From Thamnaconus septentrionalis (lineage: Eukaryota; Chordata; Actinopteri; Tetraodontiformes; Monacanthidae), in the NCBI GenBank assembly GCA_009823395.1, contig CM020518.1:14033501-14097500 (forward strand): a stretch of 64,000 bases of DNA. The letters run 5' to 3'. Below are positions 47,260-63,734 of this stretch, one piece after another (position 1 is the first letter of the stretch; every line of letters starts with the position of its first letter). A program made the position numbers and the translations under genes. The notes below the pieces were generated by a model. That model was given only the letters and a program-made list of their open reading frames with translations, did no database searches and had not been told where the DNA came from.

Positions 47260-50200
47260 CTTTAATTACCATGTTCAGAAGCAAAAACAGGCCTTTTGTG
47301 GACCAATAAGAGAAAAAAAAAATCTTTGTGGATTTCTTATCTATTTTTTCAAACCAAAGTCAAACACTTTATTTGGAGTATTACACCTGAGGCTTTCTGT
47401 GTGCAATATAAAGTGTTGTGTGGTTGTTGTTTTTTGTTTGTTTGTTTGTTTGTTTGTTTTTTGGTCTGTTCTGTTTGCAGTGATGGCTTCAATGGTTATT
47501 TCAAATACATGCATACATGTAGGCCTGCTGCAGCCCGTGCAGAATATACAGGCGGGGCATGTGGGAATAAACTGATGCGCTGTCCTCCCAAGACTACGAG
47601 CGCGTAACATGGCTCGTGTGAACGCGCATCCTGGCACCGAAACTGGTAAATGAGGCTTTTTTTCTTCTTTGCGGTTGTTGTTGGGTAAAAATGAAAACGG
47701 GTGAGGAAGAGGATCGAGAGGAGGGGGGGAAATAGGCCAAAGCCTTTTATCAGCATTTTAATTGATCTATTTTTCATCTCCCCCGCGGATCTTTTTTCTC
47801 AACAAAACGCTGGCATTGTATTTTTGAAAAAAAAAAAGAAAGAAAGAAAAAAAACAATCCTAATGCCAGTTACAGATTTGCCTTATTGGTCCACTCAAAG
47901 GAATGAAGGGGGTTGGGGGGGGAATGTAAAAGCTCTCACAGCACGAGCACAATGCAAATGACGCTATGATTCGCTCTTAATTTCATCAAAAAGGTTGTGT
48001 TTTTGTTTAGTTCCTTTTTTTTCTCTCTGTCTCTTTCTTTTGAATCATATTATTGGTATTAGTCCGCAGGATTAAGCAGAGTCACTGATCCTCTGCGGGG
48101 TTTTTTTCTCTTTTTTTCTTTTTTTTTTTTTTTTTTTTTGTCTGAGGGGAGCTAAACTAGACTCCATCCGCACTTCATTAACCCTGAGCCGGGGACAATC
48201 CTCAGTAAGAGCCGGGGGATTTACCACCAGCCTTTCACATGCAAAGAATAGAAGGGGGCGGAAGGGGACCGGGGGGTATCTCCGAGTCATCCAAACGGGA
48301 CGCGCGGCTGTGCAGTTTGTTGGATCCCCACCACCACCACCACCTTTTCCCGCATTAAATAATAAAAAAAAAAAGCTCGTTATCCGAATCAGTCACGGAC
48401 CCCGGTGATGGGACCATAATGATCTTTTTGGCGACTTCGCGAGCTGTTTGATTTCTCCTCTTCCAAAGTCCTTTGCCGCGGCCCCGCCGTACTTTTAATG
48501 CAATTATCTGCATCATAAACGCGCCAGTCAGTCTGATATTTCACGGCGCGGTCAGCAGCCGCTAAGTGGAGGCCCCTCCAAACATAACAGGTGCCATGCG
48601 TGCGCGGTGGTGGCGGCGGCGGCGAGGGGGGGCGCTGAGGAGAGGAGAAGAGAGAGAGGAGGTGGTGGGGTGGGGGTGGGGCTATCAAACCCATTATCGA
48701 CTTTCAATTAAAACCTATTAAAGTCTTTTGTCTAATCGTTAACATCCTACACGCCAAGTCTTGTCCGTCAGGCCCCCCTGAACTCCTTTAACCCCGCGGC
48801 GCGACTTCTGCGGTCCACACAGTCGGATGGGCTCGTGAGAGGGAGGACGGGCGGCGGCGGCGGGCGGGTGGGTGGGTGGGTTGGAGCGGCTTGAGTGGGT
48901 GTATGGTGGTGGAGCCGCTGACCAGCTGTCCCCACGCTGATCCCCGGTCTGCAATCAGCTCCAGCCCGGTGACCAGCTGTTGGGGCCGTTTTTGGCACAG
49001 GAGCGCGCATCCAGCACCCTCAAGGAAAAAAAAAAAAAAAAGAAAGGGAGAGAGAGAGAGAGAGACAGCGAGAGAGAGAGAGAGAGAGAGAAAGAATGGA
49101 GACAAGGGAGAGAAGGGTGGAAACAATCAATTTTCCAAATGGGATCATTTAGGGCACTTAAACAATTGAGCACATATCATTAATATTTCATCCGCGTTGC
49201 ATTGTTCATGGAAAACGGAGTCGCAGTCGCTGTTAATTTCGGGGAGTGAGGAAGGTGAAGAGGTGGTCGCGGGACGGGGATGCGGGGGTCTTTTGCTTTG
49301 TCGCTCCCAGGAACTGATCTTGTCAGAACACACACGCGGCACTGCCGAGTCCGCGCGCGCGCTCGCGCGCTCGCGCGTGTCTGCGTGGATTGCATTGAAC
49401 TTTTTTTTCACCCGTTTGCAAATTAAAAAAGAGGGCTAAAATGCCAGATTCCCCTCAAGCAAATATCACATTAAGACGCCAATAAATTTGGAATTAAAAC
49501 GCGAGGTCGTGCTGCGGCTCCTCCTTTGGAAAGGTTAAGAAAATGGGTGTCAAAAAAAAAAAAAGTGCTTCCTCGGTCTCGGCAAGGTGACACCCTTATT
49601 AAGTTCCCCGCCACCTCACCCCTTCCCTTCCCTTCCCTTCCCTCCTCAACATTAAACAAATTAAATCGACGACGGGAAGCCAAACAGAGGGGAGGAAATA
49701 AACGGTTCGACAGACGTGTTCGAATTCAACTTCAACATGTTTCCCTCTAACGAAGCCGGGCGAGCCTTTTAAAATCGTGTTGATTCTGTGTTGAGTCGTT
49801 CCAGAGGAGGGAGGATGTTCAATTAAAGCCAAAGCCATCTTTTCGCCCCAACCTTTGCCCATTGATGCCGACACGTGTTCACGTCTGTAATCCCCAAAAA
49901 CACGATTGCTTCTTCTGTAAGGCCTGCTTTCAATTGACCCCACTCTTGTAAATATTTTTATTTAGAAATAGCAACAAAAAAAAGGAACTTTCATTTTTGT
50001 ATTAAAATCGTGCTGTTCAAATAATTGTTTTATTAAATCTAAAATGTCAAATCTTTCTTTAGTGAAATTGTGTTTGATTCTGTCCAATAATTGTCTCTCC
50101 TGTCTTTATTTTGCGAGCAAAAAAATACATATTCTTCTGGTTCCAAGCCGTTTCTCCGCATTGTGGTGAGACCCGGTACGAAACCCCTCGGTGTCGGTTC

Positions 50201-50286
50201 TCTCCTCGGCCTATAAATAAAAACTCGTGTTGATTCCATCTGAGACTGACACATACCAAAACACAGTGGTTAAATGAAAGACTTTT
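47260..50286. other. intergenic between candidate elements and barhl1 3' flank
   Basis: Homopolymers (48110-48139, 49025-49041), (GTTT)n at 47434-47460 and (GA)n at 49045-49092. Unique-looking pieces lie at 48150-48240 (CACTTCATTAACCCTGAGCC), 48690-48740 (CTTTCAATTAAAACCTATTA) and 49130-49200. No gene-like frame. Confidence 0.4.
49045..49092. repeat. (GA)n microsatellite
   Basis: GA array with two interruptions. Confidence 0.93.
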
Positions 50287-51247
50287 TTTATTTCCACATT
50301 TATAAAAGTAATTCTCTTTTACATCAAATAACCCCCTTTTTCTTTCCAAACTGTTGCTGTGACTTTCACAAAAAAATTGTAACTTCACAAAATGGGGAGA
50401 GTTTGAGGGGAGCTATAGAGGAATGAGAAGTAAAGCAAAAAAAAAAATAAGAGGCCTATTAATGATGATAATAACAAAATCATTGTAATAAAATTCCAGG
50501 AAATATACGAGAACCACTCCACAAGTTTGATATCTGTAATATACATTTCCACCAAAAGGAGAGTAGAACAATTAATTAAGGGTTATCACGGCTTCATATG
50601 AAATAACTAAGTTATGCACAACTGCTCAAATACACCAATAGCAAATCAACAGGCAGTTACACCTGGACGGTCGACCGGAGGTCGGATCAGTTTATAGAAA
50701 AACAATTTAAAAAAAAACATAATTGAGGTGATGCGCCCTCCATGCCCCCTTTGAAGAAATAAAACGTTTTTTTTAAAAAAAATAAGTTAATTAAAGGTTT
50801 TTTTCGGTAGGAAAGAAACAGAAATGAAAGAATCTCGTTGTCTTGTTTTCTTCGTTGTTTTACGCAGTTCTCGTCTTTGTCATAAAATCACCTTTAGCAA
50901 ATGAACAAATTCCCCCTTTTTTAAAAAAAAAAAAAAAAACTGAAATAGTTGTTTCTGTTCGCTAATCTAGCCTATTTATGTCGAAGTGGACCAAAGAGTT
51001 CGGGAAAAAAAAAACTTATCTAAAAAGTCTCTGTCGAATAAAATGTAAAATATTCTTATTTACAAGTTTTTTGATCGTTCGTCATTTTGTATATTTGCAT
51101 GAAATCAAATACAGATTGAAAACAGTCCCACCTTTGGATGCTCGAGCCTGTTGAAACGAAGTTGAAAGTTCGTTTCCGCATTGTTCCCTTGAACAACTGT
51201 GGATGATGATGATGATGATGATTATTATTATTATTATTAGTAGTAGT

Positions 51248-51332
<85 letters not shown>

Positions 51333-51746
51333 CCATTTGGTGGTCTTAGTGGCATTGGACTGCATGACAAAGTGCCGCCAACAATCTGTCTATTGTTGGC
51401 CAAAAAAGAGGAAATACTTTAAATACTGAAACGTGGTACAAATAAATACGTAGAGGCTTTCATTTTGAAAAATAAATAAATTATAAATAAAGCTCATGTC
51501 CCAAAAAAAGAGAAAAAAATACTCCTCACCAAACAGTTTTTTAAAAAAAAATCGCCGCCTCCGTTAGGCTCAGCCTGAATCATCCGCACAAAGGCCTTGT
51601 GAACAGTCTTCATTTTTTTCATCTTTCCCTTCTGTTCATGTTGTTATTGTCTCTTCTTTCTTGTTATGAGTTCATAGCTGCAGGGACTCGGTATACATTT
51701 TTTGGGAACGGGTGGGTTATGTGGGAACTCAGCCAGGGGCCGCGGC
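50287..51746 (-). other. barhl1: barhl1 3' flank or 3' UTR
   Basis: Noncoding downstream sequence. The first canonical minus-strand AATAAA below the stop is at 50292-50287, implying a 3' UTR of up to about 1.46 kb; this is inference. A strand-switching (ATT)n/(AAT)n array sits at 51202-51331. T-rich and A-rich runs are frequent and no ORF of note is present. Confidence 0.4.
51202..51331. repeat. compound (GAT)n-(ATT)n-(TAG)n-(ATT)n-(AAT)n array, self-complementary
   Basis: The plus strand runs GAT, ATT, TAG, ATT, then at about 51281 switches to AAT until 51331. ATT and AAT are reverse complements, so the last 80 bp form an almost perfect inverted repeat. It lies 0.4-0.55 kb past the barhl1 stop and may be in its 3' UTR. 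Confidence 0.95.
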
Positions 51747-56496
<4,750 letters not shown>

Positions 56497-57480
56497 TGTG
56501 TCGATTGAGGCCTCCTTAAACGAACATTTGGTATTATGGGTCACGCTGTGTTCTGGAGGGACGGAAGAGTGCGTTAAAGTCTCAATCGGCCCAGTAGACT
56601 ACAGAAGAAAGCTCCCTCTTTTGCCGAGAACAGTTATTTTTTTTGGGGGGGTGAGCTGGGGGTAACAATAAATAGATATTCATCCGCTTTTTGGAGTTCG
56701 ACAGCAGTTTCTGCAGAGAAGATCTCCTGGCACGGTGGCAATACGGCGTCACTCGTCAATCCCCGTCGTCTGCCGAGCCTAGAAAGAAAAAAAGTCCTCC
56801 AGAAACCGAGGCAGCCAGTAGCTATAGTCTTCAGTAGTCGATTATTCCCGCTTTCTTTCGGAACGCCCCCCCCTCTCTCTGGAATATCAGAATCCTCCGC
56901 AGGTCACCTGCGACGGGAAGGAGGGAAGGAGGCGGTGACGATCTCTGGACGTGCGAGAGCAGCGGCGCGCGGTGTCTTCCGAAGGAAACGCGTTTCAGCA
57001 CCATGGACAGTCACAGCCGACGACGGAAGGAGCGGGAGAGGAGCGTTCGGGAGCCGCTCATCATCTGGCCGAACGCACCGGGCAGGGGGGCTGCGTACGC
57101 ATGCCTTAAAGGAGGACAAAAAAAAAAACAACCTGCGATAGATCTGGAGCACAGCGAGGGAGTCCGAGAGCTGCGGCAAAAATATATAAATATTTATATT
57201 TATTAAAAAAAAAAAAAAAACCAACGAGGAAGAAGCGGAAGACGCGAGACGAGGATGCGCGCCGCAGAGGCGAGATTAAGGGGGAGGTAAAGTGGGTTAA
57301 ATAGTCACAACTGGCAAGCAAAAACCCCCCCGAAAAAAAAATGGGGGGAGCGAGATGCGATCGGGTGGGAGGGAATCCCAAATAACTGAACTTGAGGAAA
57401 AAGTCAGGAGCTATAGGTTTTAAGAGCGCCCACGTCCACGTGAGTCCCCTGTGACAAGCCTCCATTGGCTGAGAGGAGCT
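56497..57480 (-). promoter_or_regulatory. barhl1: barhl1 5' UTR and promoter region
   Basis: CpG-containing sequence upstream of the start codon. On the minus strand a CCAAT box (about 57464-57468) precedes an E-box CACGTG (57437-57442). A TATA-like AT tract lies at about 57180-57202. The transcription start cannot be placed from sequence alone. There is no in-frame AUG upstream of 56496 in the open frame. Confidence 0.4.
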
Positions 57481-57604
57481 GGAAGTGGACCTCCCTACAC
57501 GCCCACTGCCTCGCTCTGCCTCCCACCCACCCCATCCCATCCCACCTCATCCCATCCCCCGTCCCGCTCAGACCCCTCCTTTCCCATCTCCGCTCCTTCC
57601 CGGG

Positions 57605-57760
57605 CTCATTCGCACTTTGATAAAAGAGACACTGAATTCATCAGGAGACTCAGATCCAACTGTTTACAGGCAATTTTCACACTGTTTGCTTTCATTACAT
57701 CATTGATGAGCCTCATAATGGGGTTATTATTTGGAGCGGGCTGGGTGCTTTTCTGACTGC
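57605..57760. promoter_or_regulatory. candidate conserved upstream element of barhl1
   Basis: About 150 bp of balanced, low-CpG, non-repetitive sequence with GATAAAAG, ATTACATCAT and GGTTATTATTTG motifs, about 1.1 kb upstream of the barhl1 start. Its texture contrasts with the C-rich tract before it and the microsatellites after it. It is chosen by eye; conservation is not tested. Confidence 0.35.
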
Positions 57761-57857
57761 TGACTGGCTGCGTCTCACCGAATCCGTTTCCCACCTTCAC
57801 TGGTAGCCCTTCTAAAGACAGAAGTGCTTATTTTTACAATGCCCCCAAAAATCTGGT

Positions 57858-57859
57858 GA

Positions 57860-57925
<66 letters not shown>

Positions 57926-57986
57926 CAATAATAATACTAATAATACTAATAATACTAATAACAATAAAAATAATGATAATAATAAC

Positions 57987-58047
<61 letters not shown>

Positions 58048-58053
58048 GTAGTA
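57858..58053. repeat. (ATT)n-(AAT)n strand-switching array
   Basis: About 22 ATT units, an imperfect middle (about 57926-57987), then about 21 AAT units. The two arms are complementary and can form a long hairpin or cruciform, 1.4 kb upstream of the barhl1 start. Confidence 0.95.
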
Positions 58054-58201
58054 GGCTCCTTGATTTTATATTCCACAATATTGTAATACATGTGCATTTT
58101 TCCACAAAAAAGTACTAATGTAAAAAATAGCTGCATGCCCACACCACTCAATTGTTGTTACCTATGGCTGCTATTGCTGCTGCTGCAGTGGTTGTTGACG
58201 A

Positions 58202-58204
<3 letters not shown>

Positions 58205-58288
<84 letters not shown>
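58205..58288. repeat. (TA)n microsatellite, about 42 units
   Basis: Perfect alternating TA for about 84 bp, self-complementary and prone to cruciform extrusion and length change. Confidence 0.97.
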
Positions 58289-58289
<1 letters not shown>

Positions 58290-58290
<1 letters not shown>

Positions 58291-58954
58291 TGATATGGAC
58301 GAAAAGTATTTTTATTTTTTTTTTACATGTCTTTAAATCTCTATTGTTTGCCTTAAAATGCGTTTTCGTTTCCATTTTTTCCATTTCGAAAAATATCTTG
58401 GGGTAAGTCTCGCTTAATTTTATTTCGATTTCGCTTCACTACTTTTTAGTATTTATTTCAAATATTATTTTAAAAGGAGAACAACAAATGATGAAACAGA
58501 AACAGAATGAAGGGCACCAATGGTGCCTTGTCGTTGCACAGTCATTTAGTAGCGTAACGACTCTTAAATAGTCCCTCGTAATTGCGCACAATAGGCCAAA
58601 CAGCGTGACGCCAAACTTCACGGCGCGCCATTGTGCGCGCTCCCCGCCGCTAACGCGCGTGAAATACCATTGTGGGCACTTTTTTTGCACCACCACGTCG
58701 AACACTGGTTTGCCCCGCAACATACCCTAATGATCATCTAACTAACCCCTTTCATTATTGTCATCATCGCCCCCCCGCCCCCAACCTTCCCTTTCTCCTT
58801 CCTCCTCCTCCACCCCATGTGACCACCAGATTGGAGGCGCACGTCGGTCTCAGACACCGGCAGGTTAGTGAATCCGCTCTCCGCTCCCATGGGGTCCCAT
58901 CACGGCTGCAAGCTGTCACACATGAGGCGGGGACAACACAGATATAAGGCAGAG

Positions 58955-58999
<45 letters not shown>

Positions 59000-59067
59000 A
59001 CTTGGCTGTTTCTTTCTCCTCTGCTGGTGCATGAAAAGGAGCAGTGGTTTGATGCTTTCACCCAGAG

Positions 59068-59110
<43 letters not shown>

Positions 59111-59982
59111 CTCTTTATCGTGCGCTTAGCCACTGACTCCAGTAATGTTCTGGTAAATAATTCAGGGTGATTAAACGGACTTTTTCCTCTGCTGGCCATC
59201 ATATGGTCTGCACCCCCCCGCCCCTGCTCCCCCGACCCACCGTCTCCCAAAAAAAGAAAATACTACAATACTAATGTTGTGTTTTATATGCCTAGTAGTA
59301 AAACTTGGTCTGCTACGCACGTATGTAACATTAAACTTCCTGCTCACAAACACACTGAAAAGGAAAACCGCCAGTTTTTAAAACAATGAAACAGCAATAG
59401 AAATGAAAAATTCAAGTCTATGGTCATTTCAATATTCCAAATGCCTAAAACAAATGATAATTTGGCATGTTAGGTTATTTATTTATATATCTATTATTTC
59501 ATTCATTAATTTATTTATTTATTGAAACTTAATATTGGAAAAGTCTGACAATGTCACATGAAAAAGGAGCCCTCAACTTTTCAAAGGGTCCTTACAGTAG
59601 AGAACAGAATATTTACAATTTTTAATAGTAATTTGACATATGTTTTAAGGTTTGGCTGGTTTTTTTGTTTAATTCTATATATGTGTGTGTGTATATATAT
59701 ATATATCATTCACTTTAATGTTGAATGTCTTTTTTAAAATCATTGTATATACATTTAATTTAAATAACAGCCTCAGTTAAAGAGCTGCTTAACCAAAGAT
59801 GTGTCTTTTTAGGTCAGTGCAGCTGGACTTTGTACTAATGTGTGCAGTGTAGTGCAGTGTAGTGCAGTGTTCTGATCTGGCACATGCTGCTGGTCACTCC
59901 AATCTACTGCGGTGTAATTTTTAATAATTTATTTCATTTTGACATCTCGTGCATTTGGCAGCCCAGCAGTGGGAAACACACG

Positions 59983-60022
<40 letters not shown>

Positions 60023-60105
60023 CCTGCGTCTCTGCCCTTGTCTCGTTCACCCTTCGTATTGACATTGTGGTGAGCTGTTATTGATCCGCGTTAAAGAGAG
60101 GAAAC
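58290..60105. other. upstream flank of barhl1, microsatellites and AT-rich DNA
   Basis: (CA)n at 58961-58998, (CT)n at 59070-59109, (CG)(CA)n at 59980-60020 and a three-copy GTGTAGTGCA tandem at about 59846-59871. No gene. The cfap77-side neighbour expected from human is not visible. Confidence 0.5.
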
Positions 60106-60107
60106 AG

Positions 60108-60265
60108 GGATGTTTCCAGGAAATAGCCATGTGAGGGGTGATTGGCTGGGCCTGCACCTCCACTCTTTCGCTCCATGATTTATCAGGCAGTTGTGTAGCA
60201 GTTCATTATTGAGCAACATTAAGCAGCCCTACACTCTACCCATTTGGACAAAATGGAACTGGACG
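60108..60265. promoter_or_regulatory. candidate conserved noncoding element
   Basis: GGTGATTGGCTGGGCC, CCATGATTTATCAGGCAG and AGTTCATTATTGAGCAAC in unique texture, 3.6 kb upstream of barhl1. Confidence 0.36.
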
Positions 60266-60793
60266 CCCCCTTGAACTTTCCCCCATGCGCAGTAAACACT
60301 CTCTGCTGTTCTGACGCACAGTTGGTTAAAAATCATATTCAACAGCAGTCAGACATTTTTCTGTCCATGACATTTTTCTAACTGCTAAACTGGGAAACAG
60401 TTTCAACACAAACTCCCCCTGCCAGTGCTAATCTTTTTTCTGTTGACATATGATTGATTGATTTTTTTTTTTTTTCCTCCCCAGTTGGAATTGCAGCTCA
60501 TTCCAAGCAGCAAGGCTCTGCCAGTGTTTCTGGCGGTGGTGGTGGCTGCGGCGGCTGCGGAGGGAAGCGAAACATTTTTATTTACCTGCCCAATTGAGCA
60601 GCTGTGTTAAATCTACATCTAGACCTGCTTTGTCGAAATACGTGTTGCCTTTGAATAATCTTTGGCATCTCTGTCGTTTTGGAACACGGACCAGCGCGTG
60701 TCTTTCGAAGGGGGGATGTTTGTTTAAAAAAAAGAAAAAAAAAAAAAGATGACTCGTCTCAACAAACAAACAGCTTAAAAAAAAAAAAAAAAA

Positions 60794-60824
<31 letters not shown>

Positions 60825-60889
60825 GGGAAAGGGGGGGTGCTGCTGCACCCGGACCAGTCAGCGATGCAAATGATGCACCTCCACGCCAC

Positions 60890-61045
60890 CAGGTAGCGGA
60901 GTTGACAGAAAATAATGAGAATCCGCTGAATCTTTTATAAGGTTAACACTCACATTTCCCAGTCAGCTGTCACACAAGAAAGAATTTAGCACATGCATGC
61001 GGGCGAAATAAACCTTTATCGTCTCATTAATGCTGACAGGGCCCC
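60890..61045. promoter_or_regulatory. candidate conserved noncoding element
   Basis: GACAGAAAATAATGAGAATC, ATCTTTTATAAGGTTAACAC and CGTCTCATTAATGCTGACAG. It follows A-rich (AAAG)n sequence at 60778-60825. Confidence 0.36.
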
Positions 61046-61344
61046 GGACCGGCAGCTTCCCCGGCGCCACCACCTTCGTTTTGTGTCGGTAATTTGCAAC
61101 GGTAGACAGAGACCCTCCTCCCTTTCCCCCCGCCCCCATCCACTTTCTCCCGCCGAGCAGCGGCGAGAGGAGGGAGGGAGGAAGGGAGGGAGCCGGTTGG
61201 CGGAGACGAAGGGGGTAGAGAGAGCGCGAGAGGACCGAGGAAGGGAGGGCTGAGGAGGAGCAGGGAGGGGAAGGTGGGCCGGGGGTTGCTGGTGGTGGTG
61301 GTGAGGGGGGGGGGATAAAGATGGCTAGCGCGCCAGGAGTCTGA

Positions 61345-61492
61345 TTCTCCCCTAATTGGAAGCATTGGGCATTGTCAACGGAGGATTTTCAGCTGCTCGC
61401 TGACAGGTAGAGCCGTCAGAATGATAGCCCACTTGTCAGCGCAAAAGACCAATAAAAACAAACCACTTTTGATTTAATTGGAGGCCCTAACC
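61345..61492. promoter_or_regulatory. candidate conserved noncoding element
   Basis: CCCCTAATTGGAAGCATTGG, CACTTGTCAGCGCAAAAGAC, CCAATAAAAACAAACCAC and TTTGATTTAATTGGAGGCC. Two TAATTGG motifs about 120 bp apart fit the TAATTG-type site of Bar homeodomains. Confidence 0.42.
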
Positions 61493-61499
61493 ATGTGTG

Positions 61500-62860
61500 T
61501 GTGTGTGTGTGTTGCCTGCAGGGCCAGGGCCACAGGGAGGTGGGAGAGAGGTGTATGAGGATGAGTCGGGGTATTTGTGTCTGTGTGTGAAGGAAATCAT
61601 CACTCTGGCCGTCACCACTCCCTCCCTCCTCATCATCTTCGCGACCCCCACCCACCCAATGTGGCCCCCCCCCACCATTGTCGGCTCCTCCGGGGGCCCC
61701 CTGAGTGGTCAGCCCCCCCCCCTCCGCGAGCGCCCAGAGAGCTTTCAGGAGAGGCAACTTTTGATTTGCTCCCTGGAGGGGCCTCCGCCAGGGCAGCTAC
61801 ATCAGAGCGGAGGAGGCCGCTCTCTTCCTTCCTTCCCCCCTTTCTCTTGTTGGCGCGGGCTCTCTTTTTTTTTTTTCTTTCTTCATCGTCCATCAGCAGA
61901 GTTCTCGCCACACTCTGTGCCGTCCTTTAAAAGAAGGGCAGAAAAGCAGGGAGAGTGATATTCCCCGCGCACGTGACCGGAGGGAGCTGTGAATTCTGAA
62001 GTTTTCGCTCCGCTTACAGTCAAGCGCAGAAGTGAGGGATACATGCGAGGCTGTTCAGATTGGATGTACCTCCCAGACAACAGTCATCATGCTTAAGTCA
62101 CAAGCAGTTTTTCAATTTGAATGCGGATTTAAGGTCTCCAGAGGCAACTTCTTGCTGTCGTAATTTTCATTGAAAATCCGTCTCAAGACAAACAAAGAAA
62201 TGGCGAAAAAGCTAAACGGGTTTCCCCCTTTGGAGGAAGTCGGCAGCCACTCAGCCGGATCCCGCACCTTTTCAGGGACTGCTTATTGTGAGCCTGTCTC
62301 CATCTGTGTGTTTTGACGCGGTCTGACGCGCGGTATGGCGCAAGTAGGCGCAGGCAGGCACAGACCTGGTGTGACGGTTCTGGGGAAAATAAAGTGCCCA
62401 GATGCAGAGCACGGCACCAGTGTTTACATGTGTGTTAAAACTTCTCTACATCGAACTGTGTCTGACTGAACATAAGGTTGTTGTTTTTCATATATAGGGT
62501 CGGGACATTATCGCGATGATTCGCATTTTATCTTATACTCAAGACAACACGGAACGTACATTGCACGAGTAGAGTTTGGCTGAGTAGCAAGCGGGAGGCG
62601 AGAGCGTTGTTGTGTGCAAACTGTGGCACAACGAGTTTTCGTTCCACCGCAGTTACTCCGGTGCCACCTCAATGCAAAACACGTAGCAGCTAGTACGAGC
62701 ACCGGAGCAGAAATTAATGCCAGATGCGCGTATAATGCCTCGGGCTGGAGCACGTGAGGATAAAATATCATCTGGACACTTTCTACCGCAAAGTGGCTCG
62801 CCGTGTTTCACTCCAAGGAAGAAAGAGAAAGAAGCATCGTTAATAATCTAAAAAAAAACT
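61500..62860. other. intergenic, no gene
   Basis: C/G-rich to 61,860, then mixed. Short frames carry no protein signature. 62090-62260 (GGTCTCCAGAGGCAAC, TCGTAATTTTCATTGAAAAT) could be regulatory. Confidence 0.4.
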
Positions 62861-62999
62861 ATGGAGAAATATAAATGGAAATGGTTCAGTAATGTGGCAA
62901 AAAGGGGCAGAAGACGGAGGCTGACAGAGGGAGTTTCTATACTGACTTATATTGTGGCATTTTATTGCTATGTCCTATTTAATATATCGATTTGTTTTG

Positions 63000-63420
63000 T
63001 TGTTATTGTTGTTTGTTTGTCTTCAAATTTAAGGAGCACGTGCGTAAAAACAGCCTGAGAGTCATGGCACATTTCTCATGTATTATTGCATTTGTGATGT
63101 TTTATCAAAGGCTGATATGGGCGACGTTCCCACCTCCCAGTCAGTTGATGTCACACTCGGTCTTGCGTCACAATGTTATTCCACCGGTTGTCATGTTGAC
63201 ACAACCAGCCGTGTATTCATAGCGGTAATAAGGCAGACGGCACGCCAGGGGATGGATGTTCTTTGGCATGGTAATAATTTGTAATGGGGATTTTAGACGC
63301 GTCGCCTCTGATATTATTAGACCACTGTAACTGGATGTAAAAGAGTTTTGTGGTTTGTCACTGAGGCAGATTTCTCTTGAATTTTATCAAGCCTGGGCCT
63401 TGCAGGACTTCAACTGCTGC
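63000..63420. promoter_or_regulatory. candidate conserved noncoding element
   Basis: GTATTATTGCATTTGTGATG, CAGTTGATGTCACACTCGG, GGCATGGTAATAATTTGTAA and CTCTGATATTATTAGACC in unique, low-repeat sequence. A GCT run follows at 63413-63440. Confidence 0.36.
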
Positions 63421-63734
63421 TGCTGTTGCTGCTGCTGCTCGTACTTCCATGCTGCCACGATACGTTAGTTTACCTGTCCTGGTGAAAACTGTCTGCAAAA
63501 AAACACAAAGAAAAGCGTAGATCAGACAAGATTTGAGATGGATAGTGATGCAAATCTGCATGTTTCTCAGCCATTTCTCCCCAAACCTTGCGACTTCTGA
63601 TGGATGCATGTGACACCAGCGAGAGTAATGCTATTAGCTCAGAAATCCTCATCGGTTTTGTCAGCAGACTCACTCAAACATTAATATTATGTAACATTTT
63701 GTATAAAATGTGCACGTGGTGTCATTTTGTTTTA

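Noticed and set aside
56497..56544. N-terminal extension of barhl1 to 56544
   Set aside because: The upstream codon is GTG, not ATG. The family N terminus begins at the methionine at 56496, which has a good Kozak context.
58205..58288. TATA-rich segment as a promoter
   Set aside because: It is a pure (TA)n microsatellite with no nearby exon or initiator context.
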